Shown here piece by piece: positions 56,439 through 64,000 of a DNA stretch of 64,000 nucleotides; position 1 is the first letter of the stretch, and each line of letters opens with the position of its first letter. The stretch covers positions 89,127 to 153,126 of the forward strand of contig NZ_JAGGOZ010000010.1 in NCBI RefSeq assembly GCF_018614075.1, read 5' to 3'. This stretch comes from Streptomyces sp. ISL-94 (lineage in GTDB: Bacteria; Actinomycetota; Actinomycetes; Streptomycetales; Streptomycetaceae). The notes under the pieces are model-generated. The model was not told the DNA's origin. It did not search any database and worked only from the letters and a program-made list of their open reading frames with translations. Made by a program: the position numbers and the translations under genes.

Positions 56439-57683
56439 CTACTCCGGCGGGCCGATGTAGTTCTTGAGGCCTGGGACCGTGAGGGTGCCGCCGAACTGGC
56501 CGGCCTGGATGACCTTGACGTCCGTGAAGAACGCGAAGGGGACGTTCAGCGGCGGCGGGCTGTTGGGGGTGAACTCGATCGGGATCAGGCCGAAGAGGTT
56601 GCCCTTGAGGCTCTCGGTGTACATCGTCACCGTGCCGCCGCGGATCTTGGAGGTGGAGCCGGGGCGGGACTTCAGGTGGGCGACGTTCCCCTCCTTGCCG
56701 ACCGTCTGGTAGAGGTCCTTGATGTCCAGCGAGTCCGCCGTGAACTTCAGGACCTTCTTGGTCTTGCCGCCCGCCGTCTTCACCTCGACGATGCCGTGGT
56801 AGTCCAGGCCGTAGAGGGTCAGCAGGGAGCTGTCGAGGTACCACGGCTCGTCCGGCAGGAGCGGGACGCCCTGCTCCAGCTTGGCGTCGGCCAGGGCCTG
56901 GGCGTCGTAGGTCGGGCAGGGGAAGGGTTCCTTCCCGTCCGCGTCCTTCGTCGCCTCCGGCGTGGCCTTGTCCTCGCCCGTCTCGTCCTTCGGGGTCTTC
57001 GCGGTGCCCTTGACCTCGTCGGACAGGTCCTCGACCTCGGCTCCGGCCTTCTTCGCCGCGTCCCGGATGGCGTCCGCCGCCGGGTCCGGGGCCGGGGCAG
57101 CGGGCTTCGGAGCGGTCGTCGTGGGCGGCGCGGGCGTCGGGGTCGCCGTCGGCTGCGCGTCCTTGCCGGGGGTGAGGAGGTTCGTGAGCGCGTCGCCGAC
57201 CCCCAGCGGGTCGAGCGGGTTCGTGGTCTTGGTCGGCGACGGTGACGGCGCGGTGGCCTGGGCCGTGGCCTTCGTGTCCGCCGCGGGCTTGGTCGCCGTC
57301 GGGGACGGGGACGGGGAGGTGCTCGGCTTCGGCTTCGCGGAAGCGGACGGCGAGGGGCTCGCGCCGGGCGACGCGCTCGCGCTAGCGCTCGGCGACGGCT
57401 TCGTCGAGGCCGTCGGGGACGGCGACTGCGTCGGCTCGTCGGACCGCGTCACGCACGGCCCGGGGGCGAACGGGATGTCCTTCTCGTCGGCCACGGCCAG
57501 CTTCGGCGCCATGCCCATTCCGACGAACACGGCCGTCGGCATGGCCGCCAGTGCCATCGTCTTGCCGACGGGTATCTGGAGCTTGTTCAGCAGCGACTTC
57601 CTGGGCGCCGCGTGCCGCGGACCCTTGTTCTCACGGGACTGCGCGCCTGGGGCCACGCCCCGCTGCGTCTCGTCACCCCGCAC
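56439..57683 (-). CDS. Secreted protein with Ser/Pro/Ala-rich stalk
   Basis: About 414 residues. A long n-region and a signal (MALAAMPTAVFVGMGMAPKLAVA) lead to a low-complexity Ser/Pro/Thr/Ala stalk (about residues 80-240). The C-terminal domain has two Cys in all (PGPCVT early and FPCPTYDAQ) and ends with GTLTVPGLKNYIGPPE; it resembles the C-terminal region of proteins always found beside DUF6114. GTG at 57683 is chosen because GGAGG lies just before it; ATG at 57698 has none. It overlaps the end of the DUF6114 gene, forming a coupled set. Function unknown. Confidence 0.72.
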   Translation of the reverse strand: MRGDETQRGVAPGAQSRENKGPRHAAPRKSLLNKLQIPVGKTMALAAMPTAVFVGMGMAPKLAVADEKDIPFAPGPCVTRSDEPTQSPSPTASTKPSPSASASASPGASPSPSASAKPKPSTSPSPSPTATKPAADTKATAQATAPSPSPTKTTNPLDPLGVGDALTNLLTPGKDAQPTATPTPAPPTTTAPKPAAPAPDPAADAIRDAAKKAGAEVEDLSDEVKGTAKTPKDETGEDKATPEATKDADGKEPFPCPTYDAQALADAKLEQGVPLLPDEPWYLDSSLLTLYGLDYHGIVEVKTAGGKTKKVLKFTADSLDIKDLYQTVGKEGNVAHLKSRPGSTSKIRGGTVTMYTESLKGNLFGLIPIEFTPNSPPPLNVPFAFFTDVKVIQAGQFGGTLTVPGLKNYIGPPE

Positions 57684-58248
57684 TGTTCCTCCCGCCATCG
57701 GCGTGGGCAGTCGTCTCGCTCGCGTATGCCGGCGTTTCCGTGTCGCGCTGTCCCGGGACGCCGTGGGGGCCCGCCATCGTCTCCGCCTTCCCCAGGTCGA
57801 CCGCGGCCGACCGGCCGTCCGCCGGAGCCTCGTCCGCCGGCTGTCCCGGTACCCAGGCGAGCGCGAGGGCGCCGCCGAGGATCGCGGGGACGAAGCCGAG
57901 CCCGAAGCCGCCGAGGTTGGACACCGGCAGCGACACCAGGGCCAGCAGGATCGAGGCGACGCCGGCGAACACCCGGATCGCCTGCTGGAACCAGAGGGCG
58001 AGCCCCAGCGTGATCAGCAGGATCCCGATGATCAGTGCACCCGCGCCGCCGGTGGTGGCCATCGCGAGGCTGAGGTTGCCGAGCCGGAGGTCCGCGTACG
58101 GGAAGTACGCGATCGGGAAGCCGCTGAAGAGGGTGAACAGCCCGGCCCAGAAGGGACGGCGGCCGCGCCAGGCGTAGAAGCGGTACCACACCATGGTCAG
58201 CCAGGCGTCGTCTTCGGCGCGAACGTAAACCGGGGCCTGGGGGTTCAT
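57673..58248 (-). CDS. DUF6114 membrane protein
   Basis: A 191-residue membrane protein with three or four hydrophobic helices (PFWAGLFTLFSGFPIAYFP, GGAGALIIGILLITLGLALWF, VFAGVASILLALVSLPVSN, GFVPAILGGALALAWV) and a hydrophilic C-tail. FYAWRGRRPFWAGL is characteristic of the family. ATG at 58248 follows GGGAG. Second gene of a three-gene unit. Confidence 0.82.
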   Translation of the reverse strand: MNPQAPVYVRAEDDAWLTMVWYRFYAWRGRRPFWAGLFTLFSGFPIAYFPYADLRLGNLSLAMATTGGAGALIIGILLITLGLALWFQQAIRVFAGVASILLALVSLPVSNLGGFGLGFVPAILGGALALAWVPGQPADEAPADGRSAAVDLGKAETMAGPHGVPGQRDTETPAYASETTAHADGGRNSAG

Positions 58249-58359
58249 GGACAACAGCTCCCTGGAAACGGTGGTACGGAAGATCTCTGGAGCCCGGACG
58301 GGCGGGCGGCGACCGGGAATCTCGCCGCCGACCGCCCTCCGGTCACTCGCCTGGACGGA

Positions 58360-58998
58360 TTACTTCTCGTCCTGGTAGCACGGCTGGTCGCCGCCGAGCA
58401 GGCGCAGCTTCAGGTCGGGCAGCTTGAAGGTGCCCGCCGTGGTCGCCCACGCCTTCTGGCGCACGTTCGACAGGATCGCCTTGTCGGCGCGCTGCGAGAA
58501 CGCGTACGGGCTGGCGACCGTGCCGGCCTGCGGCTTGGTCTTGTGGCTCGCGTCGCCGACTGCGACACCGATGTCCAGGTTCTTGAACTCGGCGTCGGTG
58601 TCGAGCTCCGCAACATCCAGGTAGATGTTGTCGGCGACGGCCGGCTTGCCCTTGTGGCCCGTCCGCAGCTGCAGCGTGATGTTGCCCAGCGGCGTCGGGG
58701 TCACCAGTGACTGGCACATGTTGGTGATCTCGGCGTGGCTGAACCCGGAAATGGTGACCGGGTGATGCTGCGCGTTGCCCTTGAGGTCATGACCCTCGGC
58801 AATGCCGCCGTACTGGATGAGATTGTCACCGTCGAGCTTGTCGGCCGAGACCTTGAAGTCCTGGCCGGAGACGCTGAAGGACGCCGCGAGGGCACCCTGC
58901 GCCAGACCCACACCGACCGCGGCCGTGGCCGCGATGCTCGGGACCATGACGAGCGCGAAGCGCTTCCATCTGGTCCCGCCACGAACCTGAGAACTCAT
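58360..58998 (-). CDS. DUF6230 secreted protein
   Basis: A 212-residue secreted protein. A signal with Arg/Lys n-region (MSSQVRGGTRWKRFALVMVP) ends at ALAASF; the body has VSGQDFKVSADKLDG, GHKGKPAVADNIYLDVAEL and two Cys (NMCQSL, PCYQDEK). AGGAGG stands seven bases before the ATG. First gene of a conserved unit with DUF6114 and the stalk protein; function unknown but the set looks like an envelope structure. Confidence 0.82.
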   Translation of the reverse strand: MSSQVRGGTRWKRFALVMVPSIAATAAVGVGLAQGALAASFSVSGQDFKVSADKLDGDNLIQYGGIAEGHDLKGNAQHHPVTISGFSHAEITNMCQSLVTPTPLGNITLQLRTGHKGKPAVADNIYLDVAELDTDAEFKNLDIGVAVGDASHKTKPQAGTVASPYAFSQRADKAILSNVRQKAWATTAGTFKLPDLKLRLLGGDQPCYQDEK

Positions 58999-59590
58999 TT
59001 TGTTCCTCCTTCTCGGACGTACATCTCCGGTCCGGGCCGTGCCCGTCCTGGGATGGGAGAAGTGCTACGTCCTCGGGAAGGAGCGCAGGCGGCCGGGCCG
59101 CGGCTGTGCCACGTCCGAAACACCGGCGATCACCCCCGAGCGACAACCACTGGGCCACGCGTTCGCGCAACCTGGAGGACAGGCCCCACCGTGTGGCGGA
59201 GACCCCCCTGTCCACACCCGGTGCCACTGCCACCGGGCGGCTCGGTGGGGACCCTCCACCGCGGCTCCGGATGAGCGGCGCTGCGGGAAGGACCGAGCGT
59301 GGCCGATCGTGGTCCATTCCCGGCCGGGGCACAAGGGGGTTCGTTACTGGCGGGTAACGGCCTGATAACCTGCACACGACCCGCCACCATCGGGCAGCAA
59401 CACAGGGTGTAACCGAGGGCCACGACAGATCGGTGGAAGAGTGAACACACCGGACAGTTCACGGGGTTCGATTTACTGCGAGTAACAGCGGCCGCGATTG
59501 CCAAGTTTTGGCAAAGCGCGGCCGCTGTTTATCTATGTGTCAACAAAGCCGGTGGCTCACCGGCCGCCGGAGCGCCTCTGGACGCCGCCT
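58999..59590. other. 592-base gene-free region
   Basis: Contains the leftward promoter of the DUF6230 unit and the terminator of the thioredoxin-TPR gene. From 59340 to 59490 the motif GTAAC or GTTAC recurs at least four times (for example GTTACTGGCGGGTAAC at 59343), a possible regulator-binding array. No frame looks coding. Confidence 0.5.
59484..59529 (-). terminator. Nested hairpin terminator of the thioredoxin-TPR gene
   Basis: Outer arms AACAGCGGCCGCG and CGCGGCCGCTGTT enclose an inner palindrome TTGCCAA-GTT-TTGGCAA. Confidence 0.8.
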
Positions 59591-60589
59591 CTAGAACAGC
59601 ACCCGTGCGAGCGCCGTCCGCGCCGCCGCCACCCGCGGATCGTCGGCTCCGATCACCTCGAACAGCTCCAGCAGGCGCACCCGTACGGCGTCCCGGTCCT
59701 CACCGAACGTCACGCGCACGGTGTCCACCAGGCGCCCGAAGGCGTCCTCCACATGACCGCCGGCCAGATCCAGATCCGCCGCGGCCATCTGCGCCGCCGG
59801 GTCGCGCGGCTTCTCGGCGGCCGTGGCGCGCACCGCCTGCGGGTCCATGTGCTGGACCCGGGTGAGCAGCTCGGCCTGGGCCAGACCCAGCTTGGCCTCG
59901 GTGTTGCCCGGGTCGTCGGCCAGTACGTTCTTGTAGGCCTGCACCGCACCGCCCAGGTCACCGGCATCGAGCGCGACGACGGCCGCCTCGAGCAGGGCGT
60001 CGTACGGGCCGGCCGGGACCTCGGCCGGAGCCGCCGGGGCCGCCCCTTCGGCGCTCGGGTCCACCTCGATGCCGAGGATCCCGAAGCGCTCCTCGGCGAC
60101 CTGGACCAGCTGGGCGAGGGTCTCGCGGATCTGCTGCTCGGGGGCCACGCCCTGGAACAGCGGCAGCACCTGGCCGGCGACCACGGCGAAGACGGCCGGG
60201 ATCCCCTGGATGCCGAACTGCTGCATCAGCATCTGGTTGGCGTCGACGTCGACCTTGGCGAGCACGAGGCGGCCGTTGGCCTCGATGGTCAGTCGCTCCA
60301 GGAGCGGGCTGAGCTGCTTGCACGGCTGGCACCACTCGGCCCAGAAGTCCAGGACGACCGGGACCTCGGCGGAGAGCTGGAGCACATCGCGTTCAAAGCC
60401 GGCCTCGTCTACGTCGATGACGAGGGCGGAGGGCGGCACGGCGCCGGCGGCCGGACCGGCCCCGCCGCCCTGGGCCGCCTGCCGTGCCGCTTCGGCGCGG
60501 GCCTGCTCGGCCTTGGCCTTGGCCTCACCGGCCGCCTTCACCGCGGCGAGGTCGACGACGCCGCTCATGGACATGTTTCTGGGCTGCAT
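59591..60589 (-). CDS. Thioredoxin-domain TPR protein (YbbN/CnoX-like)
   Basis: A 332-residue cytoplasmic protein. Residues 1-70 are an Ala-rich linker; a thioredoxin domain at about 70-175 has FWAEWCQPCKQLSPL, with the redox pair in WCQPC; tetratricopeptide-type helices fill about 215-332 (GDLGGAVQAYKNVLADDPGN, LGLAQAELLTRVQHMDP). The architecture matches YbbN, a chaperone-linked holdase. ATG at 60589 follows GGGGGAGG. Confidence 0.88.
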   Translation of the reverse strand: MQPRNMSMSGVVDLAAVKAAGEAKAKAEQARAEAARQAAQGGGAGPAAGAVPPSALVIDVDEAGFERDVLQLSAEVPVVLDFWAEWCQPCKQLSPLLERLTIEANGRLVLAKVDVDANQMLMQQFGIQGIPAVFAVVAGQVLPLFQGVAPEQQIRETLAQLVQVAEERFGILGIEVDPSAEGAAPAAPAEVPAGPYDALLEAAVVALDAGDLGGAVQAYKNVLADDPGNTEAKLGLAQAELLTRVQHMDPQAVRATAAEKPRDPAAQMAAADLDLAGGHVEDAFGRLVDTVRVTFGEDRDAVRVRLLELFEVIGADDPRVAAARTALARVLF

Positions 60590-60719
60590 GCGTACATCCT
60601 CCCCCGTGTGCGCGCGCCGATGAAAAAGATCGCGTGAATTGCCGTCGTCCTACGGCCGTTCCGCGGTGCGGCGCCGGGTCCCCACCTGACGCCTGTAGCC
60701 CTTCGCGTGGTTGTCGCTC

Positions 60720-60742
60720 TTACGCTACGAGTCGTAGCGTAA
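60720..60742. promoter_or_regulatory. Perfect 11-1-11 inverted repeat, likely TetR operator
   Basis: TTACGCTACGA and TCGTAGCGTAA around a single G, 87 bases upstream of the TetR ATG and in the gap shared with the divergent YbbN-like gene. Size and symmetry are typical of TetR-family operators. Confidence 0.75.
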
Positions 60743-60828
60743 CTCCTCCCGGCCCTCCGGCGCCCGTGATCTGAACCACAGCGTTGCGGAATCCGGCCAA
60801 CTGGCTACCGGCGGGTATGGTCTCGGCC

Positions 60829-61461
60829 ATGCGCAACCCCAGTCCCGGCTCCAGCCCCGCCCGCACCGGACGCCCCCGCAGCGCCGCCGCGGACGCCGCC
60901 ATCCTCGCCGCGACGCGGGACGCGCTGGTGGAGCTGGGCTGGTCGAAGCTGACGATGGGCGACGTCTCGGCCCGGGCAGGGGTGGCCAAAACCACCCTCT
61001 ACCGGCGCTGGGCCGGCAAGAACGAGCTGGTCGTGGACGCGGTCGCGGAACTCTTCGACTCCCTCGAACTCCCGGACCGGGGCTCCCTCGAAGCCGATGT
61101 CGAATATGTGGTCCTGCAGTTCGCGGAGCTGCTGCGGCGCCCGGAGGCCCGTACGGCCCTGATGGCCGTGGTCGCCGAGTCCACCCGGGACGAGGCCCTG
61201 CGCGACCGCATCCGGTCGGCCATCGTGGACCGGCAGAAACGTCTCGTCGTACTGGGTCGCGAACGGGCCCAGGCCCGCGGGGAACTCCCGTACGAAAAGG
61301 ACGAGGCGCTGGCGGGCCGCACCACCGACCTCATCTTCGACGTCATCGCGGGCACGGTGGTGCACCGCGCCCTGGTCAGCTCCGAGCCGGTGGACGAACT
61401 CTGGGTCGCCACCTTCACGGCCCTCCTGATGCACGGCCTCCGGGGCCCGGCCCCGGCCTGA
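60829..61461 (+). CDS. TetR-family transcriptional regulator
   Basis: About 210 residues. The N-terminal HTH is ILAATRDALVELGWSKLTMGDVSARAGVAKTTLYRRW, here split as ILAATRDALVELGW and AGVAKTTLYRRWAGK; the C-terminal domain is of the TetR_C_11 kind (LLRRPEARTALMAVVAE). ATG at 60829 is used; ATG at 60817 is also in frame. It converges on icmA. The nearby inverted repeat at 60720 suggests autoregulation. Confidence 0.9.
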   Translation: MRNPSPGSSPARTGRPRSAAADAAILAATRDALVELGWSKLTMGDVSARAGVAKTTLYRRWAGKNELVVDAVAELFDSLELPDRGSLEADVEYVVLQFAELLRRPEARTALMAVVAESTRDEALRDRIRSAIVDRQKRLVVLGRERAQARGELPYEKDEALAGRTTDLIFDVIAGTVVHRALVSSEPVDELWVATFTALLMHGLRGPAPA

Positions 61462-61522
61462 ACGCGGTCCGCCCGCCCCTGCGTTCACGCCCGTACGGTA
61501 CGGACACAGGAAGGCCGGTCGC

Positions 61523-61540
61523 GCCCACCCTGCGGTGGGC
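61523..61540. terminator. Hairpin between convergent tetR and icmA
   Basis: GCCCACC-4-GGTGGGC within a longer imperfect GGCCGG/CCGGCC stem. Confidence 0.6.
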
Positions 61541-61565
61541 ACGGCCGGCCGTTGCGGAAGCGCCG

Positions 61566-63266
61566 TCAGAAGCCCGGCGGCTCGGTGTAGGTGCCCCACT
61601 CGTCGCGCAGGACGTTGCAGATCTCGCCGAGGGTGGCCTCGGCCCGTACCGCGTCGAGCATGGCCGGGATCATGTTCGAGCCGTCCCGGGCGGCATCGAG
61701 CATCGCGGCCAGCGACTCCGACACCTTCGCGTCGTCGCGCCGGGCCTTGCGCTCGGCCAGCTCCCGTACCTGTACGCGCTCGACCTCGTGGCTGACCCGC
61801 AGGATTTCCAGGTCCCCGGTGACCGAGCCGTGGTGGACGTTGACGCCGACGACCCGCTTGTCGCCCTTCTCCAGCGACCGCTGGTACTGGAAGGCCGATT
61901 CGGCGATCTCCCCGGTGAACCAGCCGTCCTCGATGCCGCGCAGGATGCCCGAGGTGATCGGCCCGATCGGGTGCTGCCCGTTCGGGTGGGCGCGCAGGCC
62001 GCGCTCCTTGATCTGGTCGAAGATCTTCTCGGCGTCCGCCTCGATGCGGTCGGTGAGCTGCTCGACGTACCAGGAACCGCCCAGCGGGTCGGCCACGTTG
62101 GCGACGCCGGTCTCCTCCATCAGCACCTGCTGGGTGCGCAGGGCGATCTCGGCGGCCTGCTCGCTCGGCAGCGCGAGGGTCTCGTCGAGGGCATTGGTGT
62201 GCAGGGAGTTCGTGCCGCCGAGGACGGCCGCGAGGGCCTCCACGGCGGTGCGGACGACGTTGTTGTACGGCTGCTGCGCGGTGAGCGAGACACCGGCGGT
62301 CTGGGTGTGGAAGCGCAGCCACATGGACTTGTCGCTCTTGGCGCCGTAGACCTCCTTCATCCAGCGGGCCCAGATGCGGCGGGCGGCGCGGAACTTGGCG
62401 ATCTCCTCGAAGAAGTCGAGGTGCGCGTCGAAGAAGAAGGAGAGCCCGGGCGCGAAGTGGTCCACGTCCATGCCGCGCGAGAGACCCAGCTCCACGTAGC
62501 CGAAACCGTCCGCCAGGGTGTAGGCGAGCTCCTGCGCGGCCGTCGCCCCGGCTTCGCGGATGTGGTAGCCGGACACGGAGAGCGGCTTGTAGGCGGGGAT
62601 GCCCTTGGCGCAGTACTCCATGAGGTCGCCGATGAGGCGCAGGTGCGGCTCGGGCTCGAAGAGCCACTCCTTCTGGGCGATGTACTCCTTGAAGATGTCG
62701 GTCTGGAGCGTGCCGTTGAGCAGGGCGGGGTCCACGCCCTGCCGCTCGGCGGCGACCAGGTACATGCAGAAGGCGGGTACGGCGGGGCCCGAGATGGTCA
62801 TCGAGGTGGTCACGTCGCCGAGCGGGATGTCCTTGAACAGGACCTCCATGTCGGCGGCGGAGTCTATGGCGACCCCGCAGTGCCCGACCTCGCCGAGGGC
62901 GCGGGGGTCGTCGGAGTCCCGCCCCATGAGGGTCGGCATGTCGAAGGCCACGGAGAGCCCGCCGCCGCCGGCGGCCAGGATCATCTTGTAGCGCTCGTTG
63001 GTCTGCTCGGCGTTCCCGAACCCGGCGAACTGCCGGATGGTCCAGGTCCGCCCTCGGTACCCGGTGGCGTGCAGGCCCCGTGTGTAGGGGTACTCCCCCG
63101 GCCACCCGATGCGTTCGAAACCCTCGTACGCGTCGCCCGGCCGGGGCCCGTAGACCGGATCGACGGCATCGCCGGAGAGCGTGGTGAAGTCTGCCTCGCG
63201 CTTGCGGGCCTTGTCATAACGGGCCTGCCAGCGGCGGCGGCCCTCCTCGATGGCGTCAGCGTCCAT
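61566..63266 (-). CDS. icmA: Isobutyryl-CoA mutase large subunit
   Basis: Coenzyme-B12-dependent interconversion of isobutyryl-CoA and butyryl-CoA; needs a separate small B12-binding subunit. Starting at ATG 63266 gives 566 residues, the size of S. cinnamonensis IcmA. F80 (in TIRQFAGFGNAEQTNE) and Q198 (in FKEYIAQKEWLF) are the residues that distinguish isobutyryl-CoA from methylmalonyl-CoA mutases (Tyr and Arg). No B12-binding domain is fused. An in-frame ATG at 63272 also exists; neither has a Shine-Dalgarno, and a palindrome abuts the start, so the mRNA may be leaderless. Confidence 0.93.
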   Translation of the reverse strand: MDADAIEEGRRRWQARYDKARKREADFTTLSGDAVDPVYGPRPGDAYEGFERIGWPGEYPYTRGLHATGYRGRTWTIRQFAGFGNAEQTNERYKMILAAGGGGLSVAFDMPTLMGRDSDDPRALGEVGHCGVAIDSAADMEVLFKDIPLGDVTTSMTISGPAVPAFCMYLVAAERQGVDPALLNGTLQTDIFKEYIAQKEWLFEPEPHLRLIGDLMEYCAKGIPAYKPLSVSGYHIREAGATAAQELAYTLADGFGYVELGLSRGMDVDHFAPGLSFFFDAHLDFFEEIAKFRAARRIWARWMKEVYGAKSDKSMWLRFHTQTAGVSLTAQQPYNNVVRTAVEALAAVLGGTNSLHTNALDETLALPSEQAAEIALRTQQVLMEETGVANVADPLGGSWYVEQLTDRIEADAEKIFDQIKERGLRAHPNGQHPIGPITSGILRGIEDGWFTGEIAESAFQYQRSLEKGDKRVVGVNVHHGSVTGDLEILRVSHEVERVQVRELAERKARRDDAKVSESLAAMLDAARDGSNMIPAMLDAVRAEATLGEICNVLRDEWGTYTEPPGF

Positions 63267-63274
63267 ACCCATGA

Positions 63275-63298
63275 ATTTACTAGGACGTCCTAGTAAAT
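63275..63298. promoter_or_regulatory. 24-base perfect palindrome at the icmA start
   Basis: Half-site ATTTACTAGGAC followed directly by its complement GTCCTAGTAAAT. It begins 2 bases upstream of ATG 63272 and 8 bases upstream of ATG 63266, and is AT-rich compared with its surroundings. A repressor bound here would block transcription or occupy the start site. Confidence 0.8.
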
Positions 63299-63310
63299 GT
63301 CGATGGGCAA

Positions 63311-63333
63311 CCCCGGGGGAGATGCCCCCGGGG
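63311..63333 (-). terminator. Hairpin terminator of the DUF3817 gene
   Basis: CCCCGGGGG-5-CCCCCGGGG, starting 21 bases past the stop at 63355 and ending just before the icmA palindrome. Confidence 0.7.
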
Positions 63334-63354
63334 GAGTTTCGCCCTACTGGCGCA

Positions 63355-63684
63355 CTAGGCCTTCGCGGTCGCGAGACCGTCCGTGACCAGCGGCTCGACC
63401 TCGGCGCGGACCTTGCGCTCGACGAAGAACGCGGCCAGCGGGATGGTGCCGCTGATCATGACCCAGAGCATCTTGCCGAAGGACCACCTGGCCTTGGAGC
63501 TCAGGTCGAAGGCGAAGACCAGGTAGATCATGAAGAGCACACCGTGGGCCTGGGACACCACGAAGGTCAGATCGGCGCCCTTGTCGAAGCCGTACTTGAA
63601 GATCATGCAGGTGCACAGCACCAGCAGCATCACGGCGGTCGCGAAAGCCATCACCCGGTAGCGGGTCAGCACACTGCGTTTCAT
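63355..63684 (-). CDS. DUF3817 integral membrane protein
   Basis: A 109-residue protein with three hydrophobic helices: VMAFATAVMLLVLCTCMIF, QAHGVLFMIYLVFAFDL and MLWVMISGTIPLAAFFVE. The HG in the second helix and FFVERK after the third are family features. ATG at 63684. Function unknown; widespread in actinobacteria. Confidence 0.82.
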   Translation of the reverse strand: MKRSVLTRYRVMAFATAVMLLVLCTCMIFKYGFDKGADLTFVVSQAHGVLFMIYLVFAFDLSSKARWSFGKMLWVMISGTIPLAAFFVERKVRAEVEPLVTDGLATAKA

Positions 63685-64000
63685 GGCGTCGAGCCTAACC
63701 GTCCGCTTTGCGCGATCTTGACCGGGGCCGGGAAGGCGGGGCGGGTCCGGCTCCCTGGTGCTGTGGCCGGGAGGCTGCCGGGGGCGCGGCGTCCGGTGCG
63801 GTGCATCGCAAGGCGGAGGGCCGCGGCTCGTACTGGACGTACTTGCGCGGTCCGACAACGCGGCGAGGTGCCGTGCCTGGGGGCACCTCCGTGGGGGTCC
63901 CCCCGGACGGAGTCTGGGGGAGGTAGCCGGGGGAGCGTCGCGACCCGGTGAACCTTTCCGGTCACAGCACTAGGGATACGCGCGGCCCCGGCCGGGCCGC
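63685..64000. other. Gene-free right end of the window
   Basis: No frame here looks coding. It contains the promoter of the DUF3817 gene and a compound repeat element at 63877-63923. Confidence 0.5.
63877..63923. repeat. Compound hairpin repeat element
   Basis: Starts with CTGGGGGCACCTCC, shared with the 32-base element at 44253, and continues with the reverse complement of the element at 20712-20743 (core GGACGGAGTCTGGGGGAGG). It therefore links the two repeat types into one family. Confidence 0.75.

Noticed and set aside
61566..63266. Methylmalonyl-CoA mutase
   Set aside because: F80 and Q198 replace the Tyr and Arg of methylmalonyl-CoA mutase, and there is no fused B12 domain.

Overview
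The window is very GC-rich with strong third-codon-position G/C bias, frequent GTG starts, many GTGA/ATGA stop-start overlaps and lipoprotein and Sec/Tat secretomes. It reads as the chromosome of a Streptomyces or close relative. From memory, the order glgP-glgE-treS-mak-glgB followed by pfkA, pta, ackA and pyk, and the icmA end, matches the S. coelicolor SCO5415-SCO5460 neighbourhood in reverse order; this was not checked by alignment.

Layout. 0.3-2.3 kb: an AlbC-like cyclodipeptide synthase overlapping a CYP121-like P450, a two-gene diketopiperazine pathway. 2.4-9 kb: an operon of a NodB-type deacetylase with an altered motif 1 and a YVTN beta-propeller lipoprotein, an anti-sigma-type ATPase, an enoyl-CoA hydratase and two L,D-transpeptidase lipoproteins. 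9.1-11.5 kb: glgX. 11.6-29 kb: an envelope/extracellular polysaccharide region with a CDP-alcohol phosphotransferase, a cytidylyltransferase, two GT4 glycosyltransferases, a Wzz/kinase-like protein, a Wzx-like flippase, a Wzy-like polymerase, a WcaF-like acetyltransferase, GDP-fucose synthesis (gmd, fcl) and a polyprenyl-phosphate priming transferase. A LamG/DNRLRE secreted protein lies inside it. 29.4-32.4 kb: a secreted M4 metalloprotease and an acidic-repeat secreted protein.

32.6-44 kb: alpha-glucan metabolism. glgP diverges from glgE-treS-mak-glgB, the complete GlgE route from trehalose to branched alpha-glucan, with stop-start coupling at most junctions. A 42-codon leader ORF is coupled to glgE. 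A truncated cytidylyltransferase relic and a wrecked merR-thioredoxin gene flank the block. 44.7-51.7 kb: an HTH regulator, pfkA, pta, ackA and pyk (lower glycolysis and acetate overflow).

52-56.2 kb is the most accessory-looking part. A secreted Ala-rich coiled-coil protein, broken by one frameshift, ends in a lower-GC C-terminal domain. A 96-residue gene follows 19 bp later. This is the layout of a polymorphic toxin and its immunity protein. 56.4-64 kb: a conserved actinobacterial DUF6230/DUF6114/secreted-protein set, a thioredoxin-TPR protein, a TetR regulator with an 11-1-11 inverted repeat upstream, isobutyryl-CoA mutase large subunit with a 24-bp perfect palindrome at its start, and a DUF3817 membrane protein. 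No tRNA, rRNA, CRISPR array, IS element or transposase was seen.
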